A DNA stretch of 43,767 bases. Origin: Clostridia bacterium (lineage in GTDB: Bacteria; Bacillota; Clostridia; Christensenellales; Aristaeellaceae). Where the stretch lies: contig JAFXCE010000065.1 in the NCBI GenBank assembly GCA_017521565.1, positions 1 through 43,767 on the forward strand, written 5' to 3'. Made by a program: the position numbers and the translations under genes. The notes below the pieces were generated by a model. It made no database searches, was not told the DNA's origin, and saw only the letters and a program-made list of their open reading frames with translations. Below are positions 1-6,487 of this stretch, in pieces (the stretch's first letter is position 1; the number at the start of each line of letters is the position of its first letter).

Positions 1-108
1 TACAAGGCCGGTGAGTTCATGATCTGGACGGACGGTGCGGTGTACAGGTGCGTGGAGGACACGACCTTTACGCCGTGGGCGTATCCGGCGGCGTGGGAGG
101 TAATGTGA
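1..108 (+). CDS. Partial tail-tip protein, C-terminal end (carbohydrate-binding-like)
   Basis: Only the last 35 codons are present, open from base 1 to TGA at 106-108. They are identical in amino acids to the end of the complete 141-residue protein at 42970-43395, which has aromatic residues spaced as in ChiA-type (CBM5/12) carbohydrate-binding modules. It is therefore the 3' end of a second copy of that gene. By analogy it would help virion or lysin contact cell-wall glycan; this is inferred from the family only. The gene must begin outside the window. Confidence 0.8.
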   Translation, partial: YKAGEFMIWTDGAVYRCVEDTTFTPWAYPAAWEVM

Positions 109-412
109 ATGCGGAATTCGGAATGCGGAATTGAGAGAGTGGGGCGGTTGAGTGAGTGAAATCAAGCGAGTGAAGGCGATCAATGCATTCGGGGTGATGG
201 CGCGTCAGCTGCCGTGCGTGGTGGGCGACGGGCCTGCCTTCCCCGTTGAAAGCGCGGTGGGCGAACTGTTCATGGACGCGCTGAGCGGCCGGGTATTCAA
301 GTGCACGGGCGCGGGGGTGTGGATCGAATTGGCTGAGATGACCGCCGTGTCTGCGCTGCAGGAAGAGGTGGCGCAGCTGCGGGAGATGGTGGAGGCAATG
401 AGGAAGGAGGGC
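1..412. repeat. Long direct repeat, left copy (partner 43288-43706)
   Basis: Bases 1-412 match 43288-43706 with about a dozen substitutions and one 7-nt length difference. The 7-nt change is an extra CGGAATG unit in the right copy, in the spacer before the small GTG-start gene. Differences cluster near 305-365. Homology stops abruptly at the end of the small gene, where the left copy continues into an amidase and the right copy into an unrelated reading frame. The left edge is cut by the window, so the true repeat may be longer. Confidence 0.95.
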
Positions 413-427
413 GAAAATGAGGCTTGA
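152..427 (+). CDS. Small phage protein with C-terminal coiled coil, tail/lysis junction
   Basis: A 91-residue protein from a GTG start. The N-terminal ~60 residues form a compact Gly/Phe-containing domain (motif FMDALSGRVFKCTGAGVW). The last ~30 residues (VSALQEEVAQLREMVEAM) show heptads suited to a short coiled coil. It overlaps the amidase start by 11 bases, so the two are probably translationally coupled. A near-identical paralogue lies at 43446-43715. The position between tail-tip and lysin genes suggests a tail-fibre-associated or trimerising structural protein; the function is not recognised. Confidence 0.8.
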   Translation: MSEIKRVKAINAFGVMARQLPCVVGDGPAFPVESAVGELFMDALSGRVFKCTGAGVWIELAEMTAVSALQEEVAQLREMVEAMRKEGENEA

Positions 428-1292
428 AACGGTATACCAGACGAAGAACCGGTGCTACATCAAGGGCCAGAGCGCTGACCAGATCGGCATCCTGGTACAC
501 AGCACGGGCGCAAACAACAAAAACGTGAAGCGGTACGTGGACGCGCCGGAACTGCTGGGCGTGAATCAGTACGGCAACCACTGGAACAGCGAAGCAGCCG
601 ACAAGTGCATGCATGCCTTTATCGGTTTGGACAAGAACGGGGAAATGATCACCGTCGAAACGCTGCCGTACGAGTTTGCGTGCTGGGGCAGCGGCAAGGG
701 CAAAAACGGCAGCTACAACTACAACCCCACGGCCCACGTTCAGTTTGAAATCTGCCAGGGCAGCAACACGGACGAGGCGTATTACCGCCGCGCGATCAAG
801 GAAGCGGAAGAATACTGCGCGTACCTGTGCAGGAAATTCGGCTGGAAGGCGGACAGGATCACCAGCCACAAGGAAGCGGCTGACGCGGGGTATGCGTCCA
901 ACCACGGAGACCCGCAAAGCTGGATGGAGAACTTTGGAGACGACATGAACCAGTTCCGCGCGCGTGTGGCTGCGCTGCTGGGCGAGGAAACGGAGGAAAA
1001 CCCGATGCGTGAGTACGAGGTGACGGGCGTTAACTTGGCCTTGCGCAAGGGCATGAGCACGTCCACCGCCGTGCTGGCGCGCATGGCTACCGGCACGCGG
1101 GTGCAGGGCGTGGAGGCCGGCGACGGCTGGGTGCAGGTGCAGTATGGCAATCTGACCGGCTACAGCATGGCGCAGTATCTGCGCGCGGTGGAGAAAGCGG
1201 AAAATTCACCCCCTACCCCCTCCCCTGCGGAGCCGACCGACGCGGAAAAGCTGGCGCTGCTGTGGGCGTGGTATAAGGAGGAGCACGGCTGA
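417..1292 (+). CDS. Endolysin: N-acetylmuramoyl-L-alanine amidase with SH3 domain
   Basis: A 291-residue phage lysin that would cut the bond between N-acetylmuramic acid and L-alanine in peptidoglycan at the end of infection. Residues 1-~185 fit the Amidase_2/PGRP zinc-amidase fold: HSTG with H28, FEIC with E111, H151 in SHKEAA, and the SNHGDP block with H163/D165. H28, H151 and a residue in the HGDP block are the likely zinc ligands. Residues ~199-256 form an SH3-type wall-binding domain, followed by a Pro-rich linker. The start overlaps the upstream gene, the stop overlaps the XhlA-like gene, and a holin follows: a standard lysis cassette. Confidence 0.93.
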   Translation: MRLETVYQTKNRCYIKGQSADQIGILVHSTGANNKNVKRYVDAPELLGVNQYGNHWNSEAADKCMHAFIGLDKNGEMITVETLPYEFACWGSGKGKNGSYNYNPTAHVQFEICQGSNTDEAYYRRAIKEAEEYCAYLCRKFGWKADRITSHKEAADAGYASNHGDPQSWMENFGDDMNQFRARVAALLGEETEENPMREYEVTGVNLALRKGMSTSTAVLARMATGTRVQGVEAGDGWVQVQYGNLTGYSMAQYLRAVEKAENSPPTPSPAEPTDAEKLALLWAWYKEEHG

Positions 1293-1612
1293 TGGAGCAG
1301 ATTTTGCGCATTGAGCATGAGCTGGCGGAGATCAAGGCGCATCAGGCCGCGTCGGACGAACAGCACAAGACGATCTTCACGCGCCTGGCCCAGCAGGACA
1401 AGCTGCTGGAAAGCGTGCACTCTCTGGCGCTGTCGGTCAGCACGCTGACGGCGGCTCAGGAGCAGATGGACGACAAGCTGGACGGAGTGAGCAAGGATTT
1501 GCAGGAAATCAAAGACAAGCCCGGTCGCCGGTGGGAAGGCCTTGCCGACAAGGTATGGCTGACGATTGCCGGTGCGCTGATCGGCGCGCTGCTGGCGCAT
1601 TTCGGGCTGTGA
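1292..1612 (+). CDS. XhlA-like coiled-coil membrane protein, lysis cassette
   Basis: A 106-residue protein. Residues ~1-75 are a long amphipathic coiled coil (LAEIKAHQAA, LKEI-type heptads). A basic stretch KDKPGRRW leads into one C-terminal membrane helix (~84-104, TIAGALIGALLAHFGL). This matches the haemolysin XhlA type of phage lysis accessory proteins, which sit beside the holin and amidase. It starts on the last base of the amidase stop codon, so is coupled to it. It could act as holin partner or antiholin. Confidence 0.8.
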   Translation: MEQILRIEHELAEIKAHQAASDEQHKTIFTRLAQQDKLLESVHSLALSVSTLTAAQEQMDDKLDGVSKDLQEIKDKPGRRWEGLADKVWLTIAGALIGALLAHFGL

Positions 1613-1626
1613 ACGGAGGGTAAAGT

Positions 1627-1902
1627 ATGAATTTCGATATTTTCGCAATTATCCAGGAATACGCGGTGATGGCGGTCGCGGGTGCGTGCTATCTGCTGGG
1701 CGCGCTGATCAAGCACACGACCCCGGTGGATAACCGGTGGATCCCGCTGCTGCTGTTGCCGGTGGGCGTGGTGGGCGTGCTGTGGATCAACGCCTGGGAG
1801 ATCACGCCGGACACGATCATGGGCGGTATCTGCTCGACGGCGCTGGCGGTGTACGCGCACCAGACGGGCAAGCAGACCGTATCGATCATGGGCGAGGGGT
1901 GA
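1627..1902 (+). CDS. Phage holin
   Basis: A 91-residue, very hydrophobic protein with about three membrane segments (residues ~8-28, ~38-55 and ~62-80). It has a good ribosome site (GGAGGGTAAAGT) and lies directly after amidase and XhlA-like genes. Size, topology and context resemble the Phage_holin_5 (Hol44/Hol118) superfamily of Firmicutes phages. It would form membrane lesions that release the endolysin. The exact holin family is a guess; the role is well supported by context. Confidence 0.85.
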   Translation: MNFDIFAIIQEYAVMAVAGACYLLGALIKHTTPVDNRWIPLLLLPVGVVGVLWINAWEITPDTIMGGICSTALAVYAHQTGKQTVSIMGEG

Positions 1903-1903
1903 C

Positions 1904-2110
1904 GTGGTGACGCGGTCGGAGATCAACGGCATCATCGACGAGCACATCATGGACGAGAGAGACCGGTACATCCTAAAGCGCAAACTGCTGGACGGCGCGC
2001 ATTACCCGCAAATTGCGGAGGAAATGGGCGGCGCGTGGTCGCTGAGCTGCGTGCAAAAGCGCGCGGCGGCGGCAAAACGGGTGATCGGGCGATATCTGGC
2101 CGGGGCTTAG
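1904..2110 (+). CDS. Sigma-70 region-4-like HTH protein
   Basis: A 68-residue protein starting at GTG 1904 (or GTG 1907), two bases after the holin stop. The sequence (DERDRYILKRKLLDGAHYPQIAEEMGG, then QKRAAAAKRVIGRYL) follows the sigma-70 region 4 / phage HTH pattern: an acidic start, a helix with KLLDG, then a turn and recognition helix. Small proteins of this sort at the end of late operons can act as transcription activators. A strong terminator overlaps its stop codon, closing the operon. Confidence 0.7.
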   Translation: MVTRSEINGIIDEHIMDERDRYILKRKLLDGAHYPQIAEEMGGAWSLSCVQKRAAAAKRVIGRYLAGA

Positions 2111-2127
2111 GCTCCGGCCTTTTTTTG
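2098..2127 (+). terminator. Intrinsic terminator ending the lysis operon
   Basis: A near-perfect hairpin GGCCGGGGC / GCTCCGGCC with a 4-base loop is followed by T7. It spans the stop codon of the HTH gene. Confidence 0.92.
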
Positions 2128-2171
2128 TTTGCAAATATCGCAAAAAATCTCGAAAAAATTGTTAAAACCCC

Positions 2172-2205
2172 TTGTAAAATCACTCAATGAGTGATATACT
2201 ATAAT
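2172..2205 (+). promoter_or_regulatory. Promoter A with extended -10 and overlapping palindrome
   Basis: TTGTAA (2172-2177), 17-bp spacer, TGATATACT extended -10 (hexamer 2195-2200), with TATAAT also at 2200-2205. A 6-bp inverted repeat CACTCA-A-TGAGTG (2181-2193) sits in the spacer and could bind a regulator. The 17-bp GTGATATACTATAATCA and parts of the leader down to the ribosome site recur at 2980-3042. Confidence 0.7.
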
Positions 2206-2265
2206 CAGCTGGATGAGGGAAGGGAAACAAAAGCCCACCGGGAAACCACCGAAAGGAGCATCACA

Positions 2266-2748
2266 ATGGCTATCGCAAAAGTAGATATCACCTGCAAAGA
2301 TTGCGGCTGCACCTTTACCCACCGTAAATCATGCCATAGTCGGCCCGAAGCAGACGACTATGAGCGCTGGGCTTCTCGCAACATCACGATCTGCCCTGAA
2401 TGCAATCACAAGCATAGAGTCGCCGCCATGGTCGACACGTTGAAGCAGCACGGCTTTGCGCTCCCTGAACTGACCGGTGTGAGCGATAAGCAGATTGCCT
2501 ACGCTCAGAGCGTCCGAGAGCGCTACTTGCTCGATAACCTCAACCGTGTCGACAAATATCGCAGATTTCAAGGCCGCCTCAACGACGCTGAACAGATGGC
2601 CCAATTAGCGCAGGTTTGCACTGAGCAAGGGACAACGGTGGAAGACGCTATCAATGAGTACAAGCGGAGTATGGGCTTTGACACTATGCAGATAATGCTG
2701 ACCAGTGCCAACGCCGGCGAGATCCTCGACGCGCACGCCCACCATTAA
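2266..2748 (+). CDS. Zinc-ribbon protein of unknown function
   Basis: A 160-residue protein, start chosen at ATG 2266 behind GAAAGGAGC. Residues ~10-55 carry CKDCG and, ~35 residues later, CPECNHKH: a split C4 zinc ribbon. The rest is helical (TGVSDKQIAYAQSVRERYLL). It has its own promoter and a different base and codon usage from the lysis genes, so it looks like an accessory cargo (moron) gene. A single-domain DNA- or RNA-binding role is possible; the family is not recognised. Confidence 0.72.
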   Translation: MAIAKVDITCKDCGCTFTHRKSCHSRPEADDYERWASRNITICPECNHKHRVAAMVDTLKQHGFALPELTGVSDKQIAYAQSVRERYLLDNLNRVDKYRRFQGRLNDAEQMAQLAQVCTEQGTTVEDAINEYKRSMGFDTMQIMLTSANAGEILDAHAHH

Positions 2749-2766
2749 AAAAGGAGGCGACTGACC

Positions 2767-2961
2767 ATGGACACGATCAAGGAGCTGCGGACGGCTGCGG
2801 GCATGACACAACAGGCGTTTGCTGAGTATTTCGGCATACCCAAGCGCACCATCGAAAACTGGGAAGCCAGCGCCGACGTAAGGGCAAAACGCGGCTGTCC
2901 TGAGTACCTTTTGCCCCTGATCCGTTACAAATTAGAAAAAGAGGGAATCATACAAGGATGA
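2767..2961 (+). CDS. Small XRE-like HTH protein
   Basis: A 64-residue protein with good ribosome site AAAGGAGG. The helix-turn-helix is at residues ~4-30 (LRTAAGMTQQAFAEYFGIPK, then RTIENWE), typical of Cro/CI or antitoxin-type proteins. It follows the zinc-ribbon gene by 18 bp, so is probably co-transcribed from promoter A. It could regulate the paired promoters A and B or be a stand-alone antitoxin-like protein. No partner toxin is evident. Confidence 0.78.
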   Translation: MDTIKELRTAAGMTQQAFAEYFGIPKRTIENWEASADVRAKRGCPEYLLPLIRYKLEKEGIIQG

Positions 2962-2980
2962 TGCTCTGTTTTGCGATGAG

Positions 2981-2994
2981 TGATATACTATAAT
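2981..2994 (+). promoter_or_regulatory. Promoter B, repeat of promoter A
   Basis: Extended -10 TGATATACT (hexamer 2984-2989) overlapping TATAAT (2989-2994). No clear -35 is seen. The 17-mer GTGATATACTATAATCA is identical to promoter A. AAGCCCACCG and GAAAGGA of the leader are also shared, so promoter plus 5' leader appears duplicated. Confidence 0.65.
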
Positions 2995-3046
2995 CAATCG
3001 GAGGGGCAAGGGACACAAGCCCACCGAGATGAAAGGAAGCAAGATT

Positions 3047-3379
3047 ATGGATAACATGCTGTTTTACGTCCGGAACCTTAAGAATAGCGAAGAGGCTATT
3101 ACCTTGCTGTATAACGCCGCGGCTTTAAATTTTGCATTTAGCGGAGATCAGCGCGTTATCTGGGAGGGTATCAAGGCGCAGGAAGAGGCGCTGACAAACT
3201 ATTGCAAAAATGAGCGGGAACGGCTGGCCAAGATCATCCGGGAGAAAGGCCAAGTGGTCAGGGGCATGTCTATGGAAGGATGTCCTTTTGGAAGCGTGGT
3301 CTATGATCTTGACGGCGAAAAATACGAAATCAAAACCGAATTCGGCGCAGTGACGAACATCGATTACCTCGAAGTGTGA
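3047..3379 (+). CDS. Hypothetical accessory protein
   Basis: A 110-residue protein, start set at ATG 3047 behind GAAAGGAAGC. The N-terminal half is helical (ALTNYCKNERERLAKIIREK) and the C-terminal half is beta-rich (FGSVVYDLDGEKYEIKTEFG). There is no signal peptide or membrane segment and the family is not recognised. It has its own promoter (B) and overlaps the next gene by 4 bases. Probable prophage cargo gene. Confidence 0.7.
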   Translation: MDNMLFYVRNLKNSEEAITLLYNAAALNFAFSGDQRVIWEGIKAQEEALTNYCKNERERLAKIIREKGQVVRGMSMEGCPFGSVVYDLDGEKYEIKTEFGAVTNIDYLEV

Positions 3380-3585
3380 GAAAAGCGGAAATGGATAAAA
3401 AGTATACGACGCAAAAGGCCATCGACGCGCTGAACGAGCTGGATGCGGTGCTGGTGGAGAAGCTACGAGCGCTGTCGAGCGGGGACTCCTACATTGCATA
3501 CATCCGGTGCCAGGACATGATCCGGCAGGTCAGGGAATACCGCCACGGCGTGGAGCTGCTGGAGGAAGAAATAGCGATGTTATAA
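3376..3585 (+). CDS. Hypothetical helical protein
   Basis: A 69-residue, all-helical protein (ALNELDAVLVEKLRALSSGD, VELLEEEIAML). It starts at GTG 3376 overlapping the upstream stop; ATG 3391 is an alternative start. Neither has a strong ribosome site, so translational coupling to the upstream gene is likely. The stop is directly followed by the promoter at 3588. Confidence 0.62.
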   Translation: MRKAEMDKKYTTQKAIDALNELDAVLVEKLRALSSGDSYIAYIRCQDMIRQVREYRHGVELLEEEIAML

Positions 3586-3587
3586 TA

Positions 3588-3616
3588 TTGACAAATAGGA
3601 GCACGCATGGTATACT
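3588..3616 (+). promoter_or_regulatory. Strong promoter for a short transcript
   Basis: Consensus TTGACA (3588-3593), exactly 17 bp, then TATACT (3611-3616) with extended -10 TGG. It is followed by no reading frame but by a terminator about 55 bp after the predicted start site. Confidence 0.85.
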
Positions 3617-3622
3617 AATCTT

Positions 3623-3706
3623 TGCTCGAGAATGTAGTATAGGCGGCTAAGACGCACTTGCTCTTCTTAAACCCGCGGGATGTAGGAGTCCCGCGGGTTT
3701 TGTTTT
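3623..3706 (+). ncRNA. Predicted small RNA or attenuated leader (~84 nt)
   Basis: Bounded by the consensus promoter at 3588-3616 (start about 3623) and a 10-bp GC-rich terminator hairpin with T-rich tail ending about 3706. It holds no start codon with a ribosome site. The 5' part includes the CTCGAG palindrome and a run that faintly resembles a tRNA D-arm, but no acceptor or T-arm is present. It may be a free small RNA, or a leader whose terminator gates the cassette starting at 3912. Confidence 0.6.
3671..3706 (+). terminator. Intrinsic terminator 1 of the small RNA locus
   Basis: Perfect 10-bp stem ACCCGCGGGA / TCCCGCGGGT, 8-base loop, then TTTGTTTT. Confidence 0.93.
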
Positions 3707-3775
3707 CAAATTTTATGCACATAAAGCATTATATCATAAATACCTCTTTTGACAGCACTGCTATAACACGGCAAG

Positions 3776-3805
3776 CCTCGGACACACGTCCGGGGATCTT
3801 TTTTT
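3776..3805 (+). terminator. Intrinsic terminator 2
   Basis: Stem CCTCGGAC / GTCCGGGG with loop ACAC (one T-G pair), then ATC and T7. It is about 70 bp after terminator 1. Between them lies an isolated TTGACA at 3749-3754 with no matching -10. The rest of 3586-3911 holds no gene. Confidence 0.85.
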
Positions 3806-3911
3806 GTGCGCAAAACTGCGGAGAAATTGCAACGTTATTGCGATGATCATGCAACGCCCTGCCGGCGCGCGGAAGGGGGAAAAACGGGATAATCGGGGCG
3901 AGGTGATGGAA

Positions 3912-4322
3912 ATGACCAATTATCCGTACCAGTACCAGCAGCCGTGGATCGGCTATCAGCAGAGGCCGCAGCAGCAGTGGTATCAGCCGCCGGTGCAGCA
4001 GCCGATGCAGCCCGCACAGCCCATGCAGACCGGACAGCCCGTGCAAGCGGTGCTCGTAACCAGCCGCGCAGAGGTGGAGGCCGCACAGATCCCCTTCGAC
4101 CCGAACGTGGTGACGGTCTATGTGGATCAGGCACACGGCGCAATCTACACCAAACGCTTTAACCAGATGACCGGCGGCGCTGATCTTGACGTATACAGCC
4201 GCCAGACCGCACCAGCGCAGGAAGCTGCGCCTGAACCCGTAGCTGATCGGATCGAAGATCTGGCGCGCCGCGTGGAGGCGCTGGAAGCCCGGAAAAGCGG
4301 CAAAAAGGAGGCGGCTGAATGA
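3912..4322 (+). CDS. Gut-phage cassette protein 1, Gln/Pro/Tyr-rich N-terminus
   Basis: A 136-residue protein. The start is set at ATG 3912, 8 bases after the GAGG of GAGGTGAT; ATG 3906 is possible. Residues ~1-45 are a disordered Q/P/Y-rich tail (QQRPQQQWYQPPVQQPMQP). Residues ~46-95 form a compact domain (VTVYVDQAHGAIYTKRFN). A coiled-coil end follows (LARRVEALEAR). From memory, small proteins of this design occur with the next genes in gut Firmicutes phages; no function is established to my knowledge. It overlaps the following gene by 4 bases. Confidence 0.72.
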   Translation: MTNYPYQYQQPWIGYQQRPQQQWYQPPVQQPMQPAQPMQTGQPVQAVLVTSRAEVEAAQIPFDPNVVTVYVDQAHGAIYTKRFNQMTGGADLDVYSRQTAPAQEAAPEPVADRIEDLARRVEALEARKSGKKEAAE

Positions 4323-4534
4323 ATCCGATGGCAATGGTGATGCAGATGATGCGCACGCGCAACGGCAACCCTGCTCCGCTGCTGGAGCAGCTGGCGAGGC
4401 AGAATCCCGCAATGCGTCAGGCGATGGACATGGCGCGGGGGAAATCTCCGCAGGAGCTGAGGCAGATCGCCGACAACATGGCGCGGCAGCGCGGCACGAC
4501 GGTGGACAACATCATCAAGCAGATGGGTTTTTGA
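4319..4534 (+). CDS. Gut-phage cassette protein 2, small Met/Gln-rich
   Basis: A 71-residue helical protein, coupled to the upstream gene by an ATGA overlap. It is rich in Met, Gln and Arg (MNPMAMVMQMMRTR; ELRQIADNMARQRGTT). The composition suggests a flexible structural or nucleic-acid-associated peptide. The family is not recognised beyond its recurrence beside similar genes. Confidence 0.7.
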   Translation: MNPMAMVMQMMRTRNGNPAPLLEQLARQNPAMRQAMDMARGKSPQELRQIADNMARQRGTTVDNIIKQMGF

Positions 4535-4586
4535 CGTCAACGGGGCTGCAGACCCGATGACCATATAAAAAGAAAGGGGATAACCT

Positions 4587-5288
4587 ATGGATAACGAATT
4601 TGCAACCGGCTATGCGCTGGGCCAGAACGACAGTAATTCCAACAACGGCATGTTCGGCGGAGACTGGGGCGGCCTGCTGGCCATTCTGGTGATCGCGGCG
4701 CTGTTCGGCGGCGGCTTTGGCTTCGGCGGCTTCGGCTTTGGCGGTGGCGGCGCTGGCCTGCAGGGCATGGTCACCCGTGCCGACATCAACGAGGGCTTTG
4801 CCTTCAACAACTTGCAGAACGGCGTACTGTCCATCCAGCAGGGTCTGTGCGACGGCTTTTACGGCGTACAGGGTCAGCTGGCCAACATGGCGGCGCAGCA
4901 GGCAAGCTGCTGCTGCGAGACGCAGCGCGCGATCGAGCGCGGCTTTGCCGAAGTCGGTTACAACATGGCTAACCAGGCGTGCGAGACCCGCAACCTGATC
5001 CAGTCGACCACGCGCGACCTGATCGACAACCAGAACGCCAACTTCCGCGCGCTGATGGACTACCAGGTGCAGCGTGAGATGCGCGACAAGGATGCGAAGA
5101 TCGCCGAGCTGCAGAACGCTGCCAGCCAGGCGGCTCAGAACAACTACCTGGCCGCGCTGTCTGAGGCGCAGACGGCTGAGCTGATCCGCCGCATCAATCC
5201 TACGCCCGTGCCGTCCTACAACGTACCCGCGCCGTATCCCTACGGCGGCTGGAACGGCAACGGCTGCGGCTGTGGCTGCGCTGCCTGA
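4587..5288 (+). CDS. Gut-phage cassette protein 3, Gly-rich membrane segment and Cys clusters
   Basis: A 233-residue protein with strong ribosome site AAAGGGGATAAC. Residues ~1-30 contain GYALGQNDSN. Residues ~31-60 are one hydrophobic membrane segment followed by a Gly/Phe zipper (FGGGFGFGGFGFGGGG). Next comes a region rich in paired Gln/Asn helices (FNNLQNGVLSIQQGLCDGFYGVQ), a CCC cluster (ASCCCETQ), an acidic-basic helix and a Cys-rich tail GCGCGC. I recall this protein type as frequent in gut Clostridia phages, without assigned function. It could be membrane-associated or virion-linked; both are guesses. Confidence 0.78.
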   Translation: MDNEFATGYALGQNDSNSNNGMFGGDWGGLLAILVIAALFGGGFGFGGFGFGGGGAGLQGMVTRADINEGFAFNNLQNGVLSIQQGLCDGFYGVQGQLANMAAQQASCCCETQRAIERGFAEVGYNMANQACETRNLIQSTTRDLIDNQNANFRALMDYQVQREMRDKDAKIAELQNAASQAAQNNYLAALSEAQTAELIRRINPTPVPSYNVPAPYPYGGWNGNGCGCGCAA

Positions 5289-5357
5289 TCCCCGGTTGAC
5301 GGGTGACGAAATTCGGGGAGGGGTATACCCCCTCCCCTGAGAAAGGAGAACAACGCT

Positions 5358-5759
5358 ATGAGCAAATATGTATGCAAGCTGTGCAACCGCGCCGTGTATT
5401 CACAGGCCGTGACCTTTGCGGACGGCACGCTGACGATCAACATCCCGGCTGGCTCATACAGTCGCGGCTGTGATTACTGCCTTGTGATCACGCAGGCGAT
5501 CCCGGCGGAAACGACGATCACCGCGCCTGTGGTGGTCACGATCGGCGATGGTACGGAGGAATATCCGCTGCTGACGAGCTGCTGCGCGCCGGTAACGGCC
5601 TGCGGCATCCGAACCCGCACACGCTATACCGTCCGCGTGGCGACCTCTGCCACGGGCGGAAGCTTCCGGATGCTGGGCCGTCCGTACTGCTCGCCGGATT
5701 ATGCGCTGGCCGCGATTGACGGCACGGCGCCGGCGGCTGAAGGGGGTGCTGTTGGATGA
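5358..5759 (+). CDS. Gut-phage cassette protein 4, Cys-rich beta protein
   Basis: A 133-residue protein with ribosome site GAAAGGAG. Cysteines occur as CKLC near the start, CDYC in the middle, CCAPVTAC, and one near the end. The sequence is beta-rich with alternating Thr/Val. No signal peptide is seen, so the cysteines may bind metal in the cytoplasm. It always follows the Gly-rich membrane protein in the arrangements I recall. Function unknown. Confidence 0.75.
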   Translation: MSKYVCKLCNRAVYSQAVTFADGTLTINIPAGSYSRGCDYCLVITQAIPAETTITAPVVVTIGDGTEEYPLLTSCCAPVTACGIRTRTRYTVRVATSATGGSFRMLGRPYCSPDYALAAIDGTAPAAEGGAVG

Positions 5760-6484
5760 GGCCGGGACTTAGGATGGCGATGATGACGCGTGAGGAAGAA
5801 AATCGCCGGAAAATCGGTTTTGGCGAACGTGACCGGGAACAGCAGCGCCGGGAACCGATGCGCAGCAGACCCATGCGCGACGAAGGCGGTTATGACGATG
5901 ACATGCGGTATAACTATGATGATGACGATCGCCGCATGATGGGTGATGAGCCGTACGGCGATCCGGCAGAAATGCGTCGTCGACGCGACAAAAAAGGCCG
6001 GTATATGGGGTATGATGAAGAGCCGGAAATGAATTACCCGACGGACAACATCGTGCCCATGCCGCGCCAGTGGCCGCAGCGGGCCGGAATGAATTCCGCC
6101 GAAAAAGGCCATGAGCAGCAGAAAGTGCAGGCAGGCGGGACATTTTGGATGATTCCCCCGGAAGGCACTCAGAAATTGAGCCGGGAAAAAGCCGAACAAT
6201 GGGTGAAAAAGATCAACCGGCGCGGCGGCGGCTGGACGTGGGAAGATGCGAAGAGGCTGGGCGAAGAATGTGGCGTGGGCGAAGGCCAGGACATGATCAA
6301 CTTCTTTGCGGCGCTGAACATGATGGCGTCCGACTATCGCGACGTGGCGCGCAAATACGGCGTAGACAACGAAAAGTATTATGCGGCGCTGGCGCTGGCT
6401 TTCTTGCACGACAAGGACGGGAAGCGCCCTTCTGAAAAGCTGGCGGCTTACTATAAATATGTAGTGCCGCACGACGAGGATTAA
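5756..6484 (+). CDS. Gut-phage cassette protein 5, charged N-terminus and helical C-terminal domain
   Basis: A 242-residue protein with an ATGA overlap to the upstream gene. Residues ~1-100 are highly charged and low-complexity (Arg/Asp-rich with DDDMRYNYDDDDR), probably disordered. Residues ~130-240 form a conserved helical domain (SREKAEQWVKKINRRGGGWTW ... YYKYVV). I associate that domain with an unnamed DUF of gut phages (possibly DUF7841; not verified). An acid/base-rich tail with a helical head suggests a nucleic-acid or assembly role. Confidence 0.75.
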   Translation: MRPGLRMAMMTREEENRRKIGFGERDREQQRREPMRSRPMRDEGGYDDDMRYNYDDDDRRMMGDEPYGDPAEMRRRRDKKGRYMGYDEEPEMNYPTDNIVPMPRQWPQRAGMNSAEKGHEQQKVQAGGTFWMIPPEGTQKLSREKAEQWVKKINRRGGGWTWEDAKRLGEECGVGEGQDMINFFAALNMMASDYRDVARKYGVDNEKYYAALALAFLHDKDGKRPSEKLAAYYKYVVPHDED

Positions 6485-6487
6485 AGC

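Noticed and set aside
3623-3706. Small RNA as a tRNA gene
   Set aside because: A D-arm-like run is visible but there is no T-arm, acceptor stem or CCA end; the 3' half is a terminator.
3749-3767. TTGACA with nearby TATAAC as a second promoter
   Set aside because: The boxes are only 7 bp apart and no -10 is found at proper spacing.
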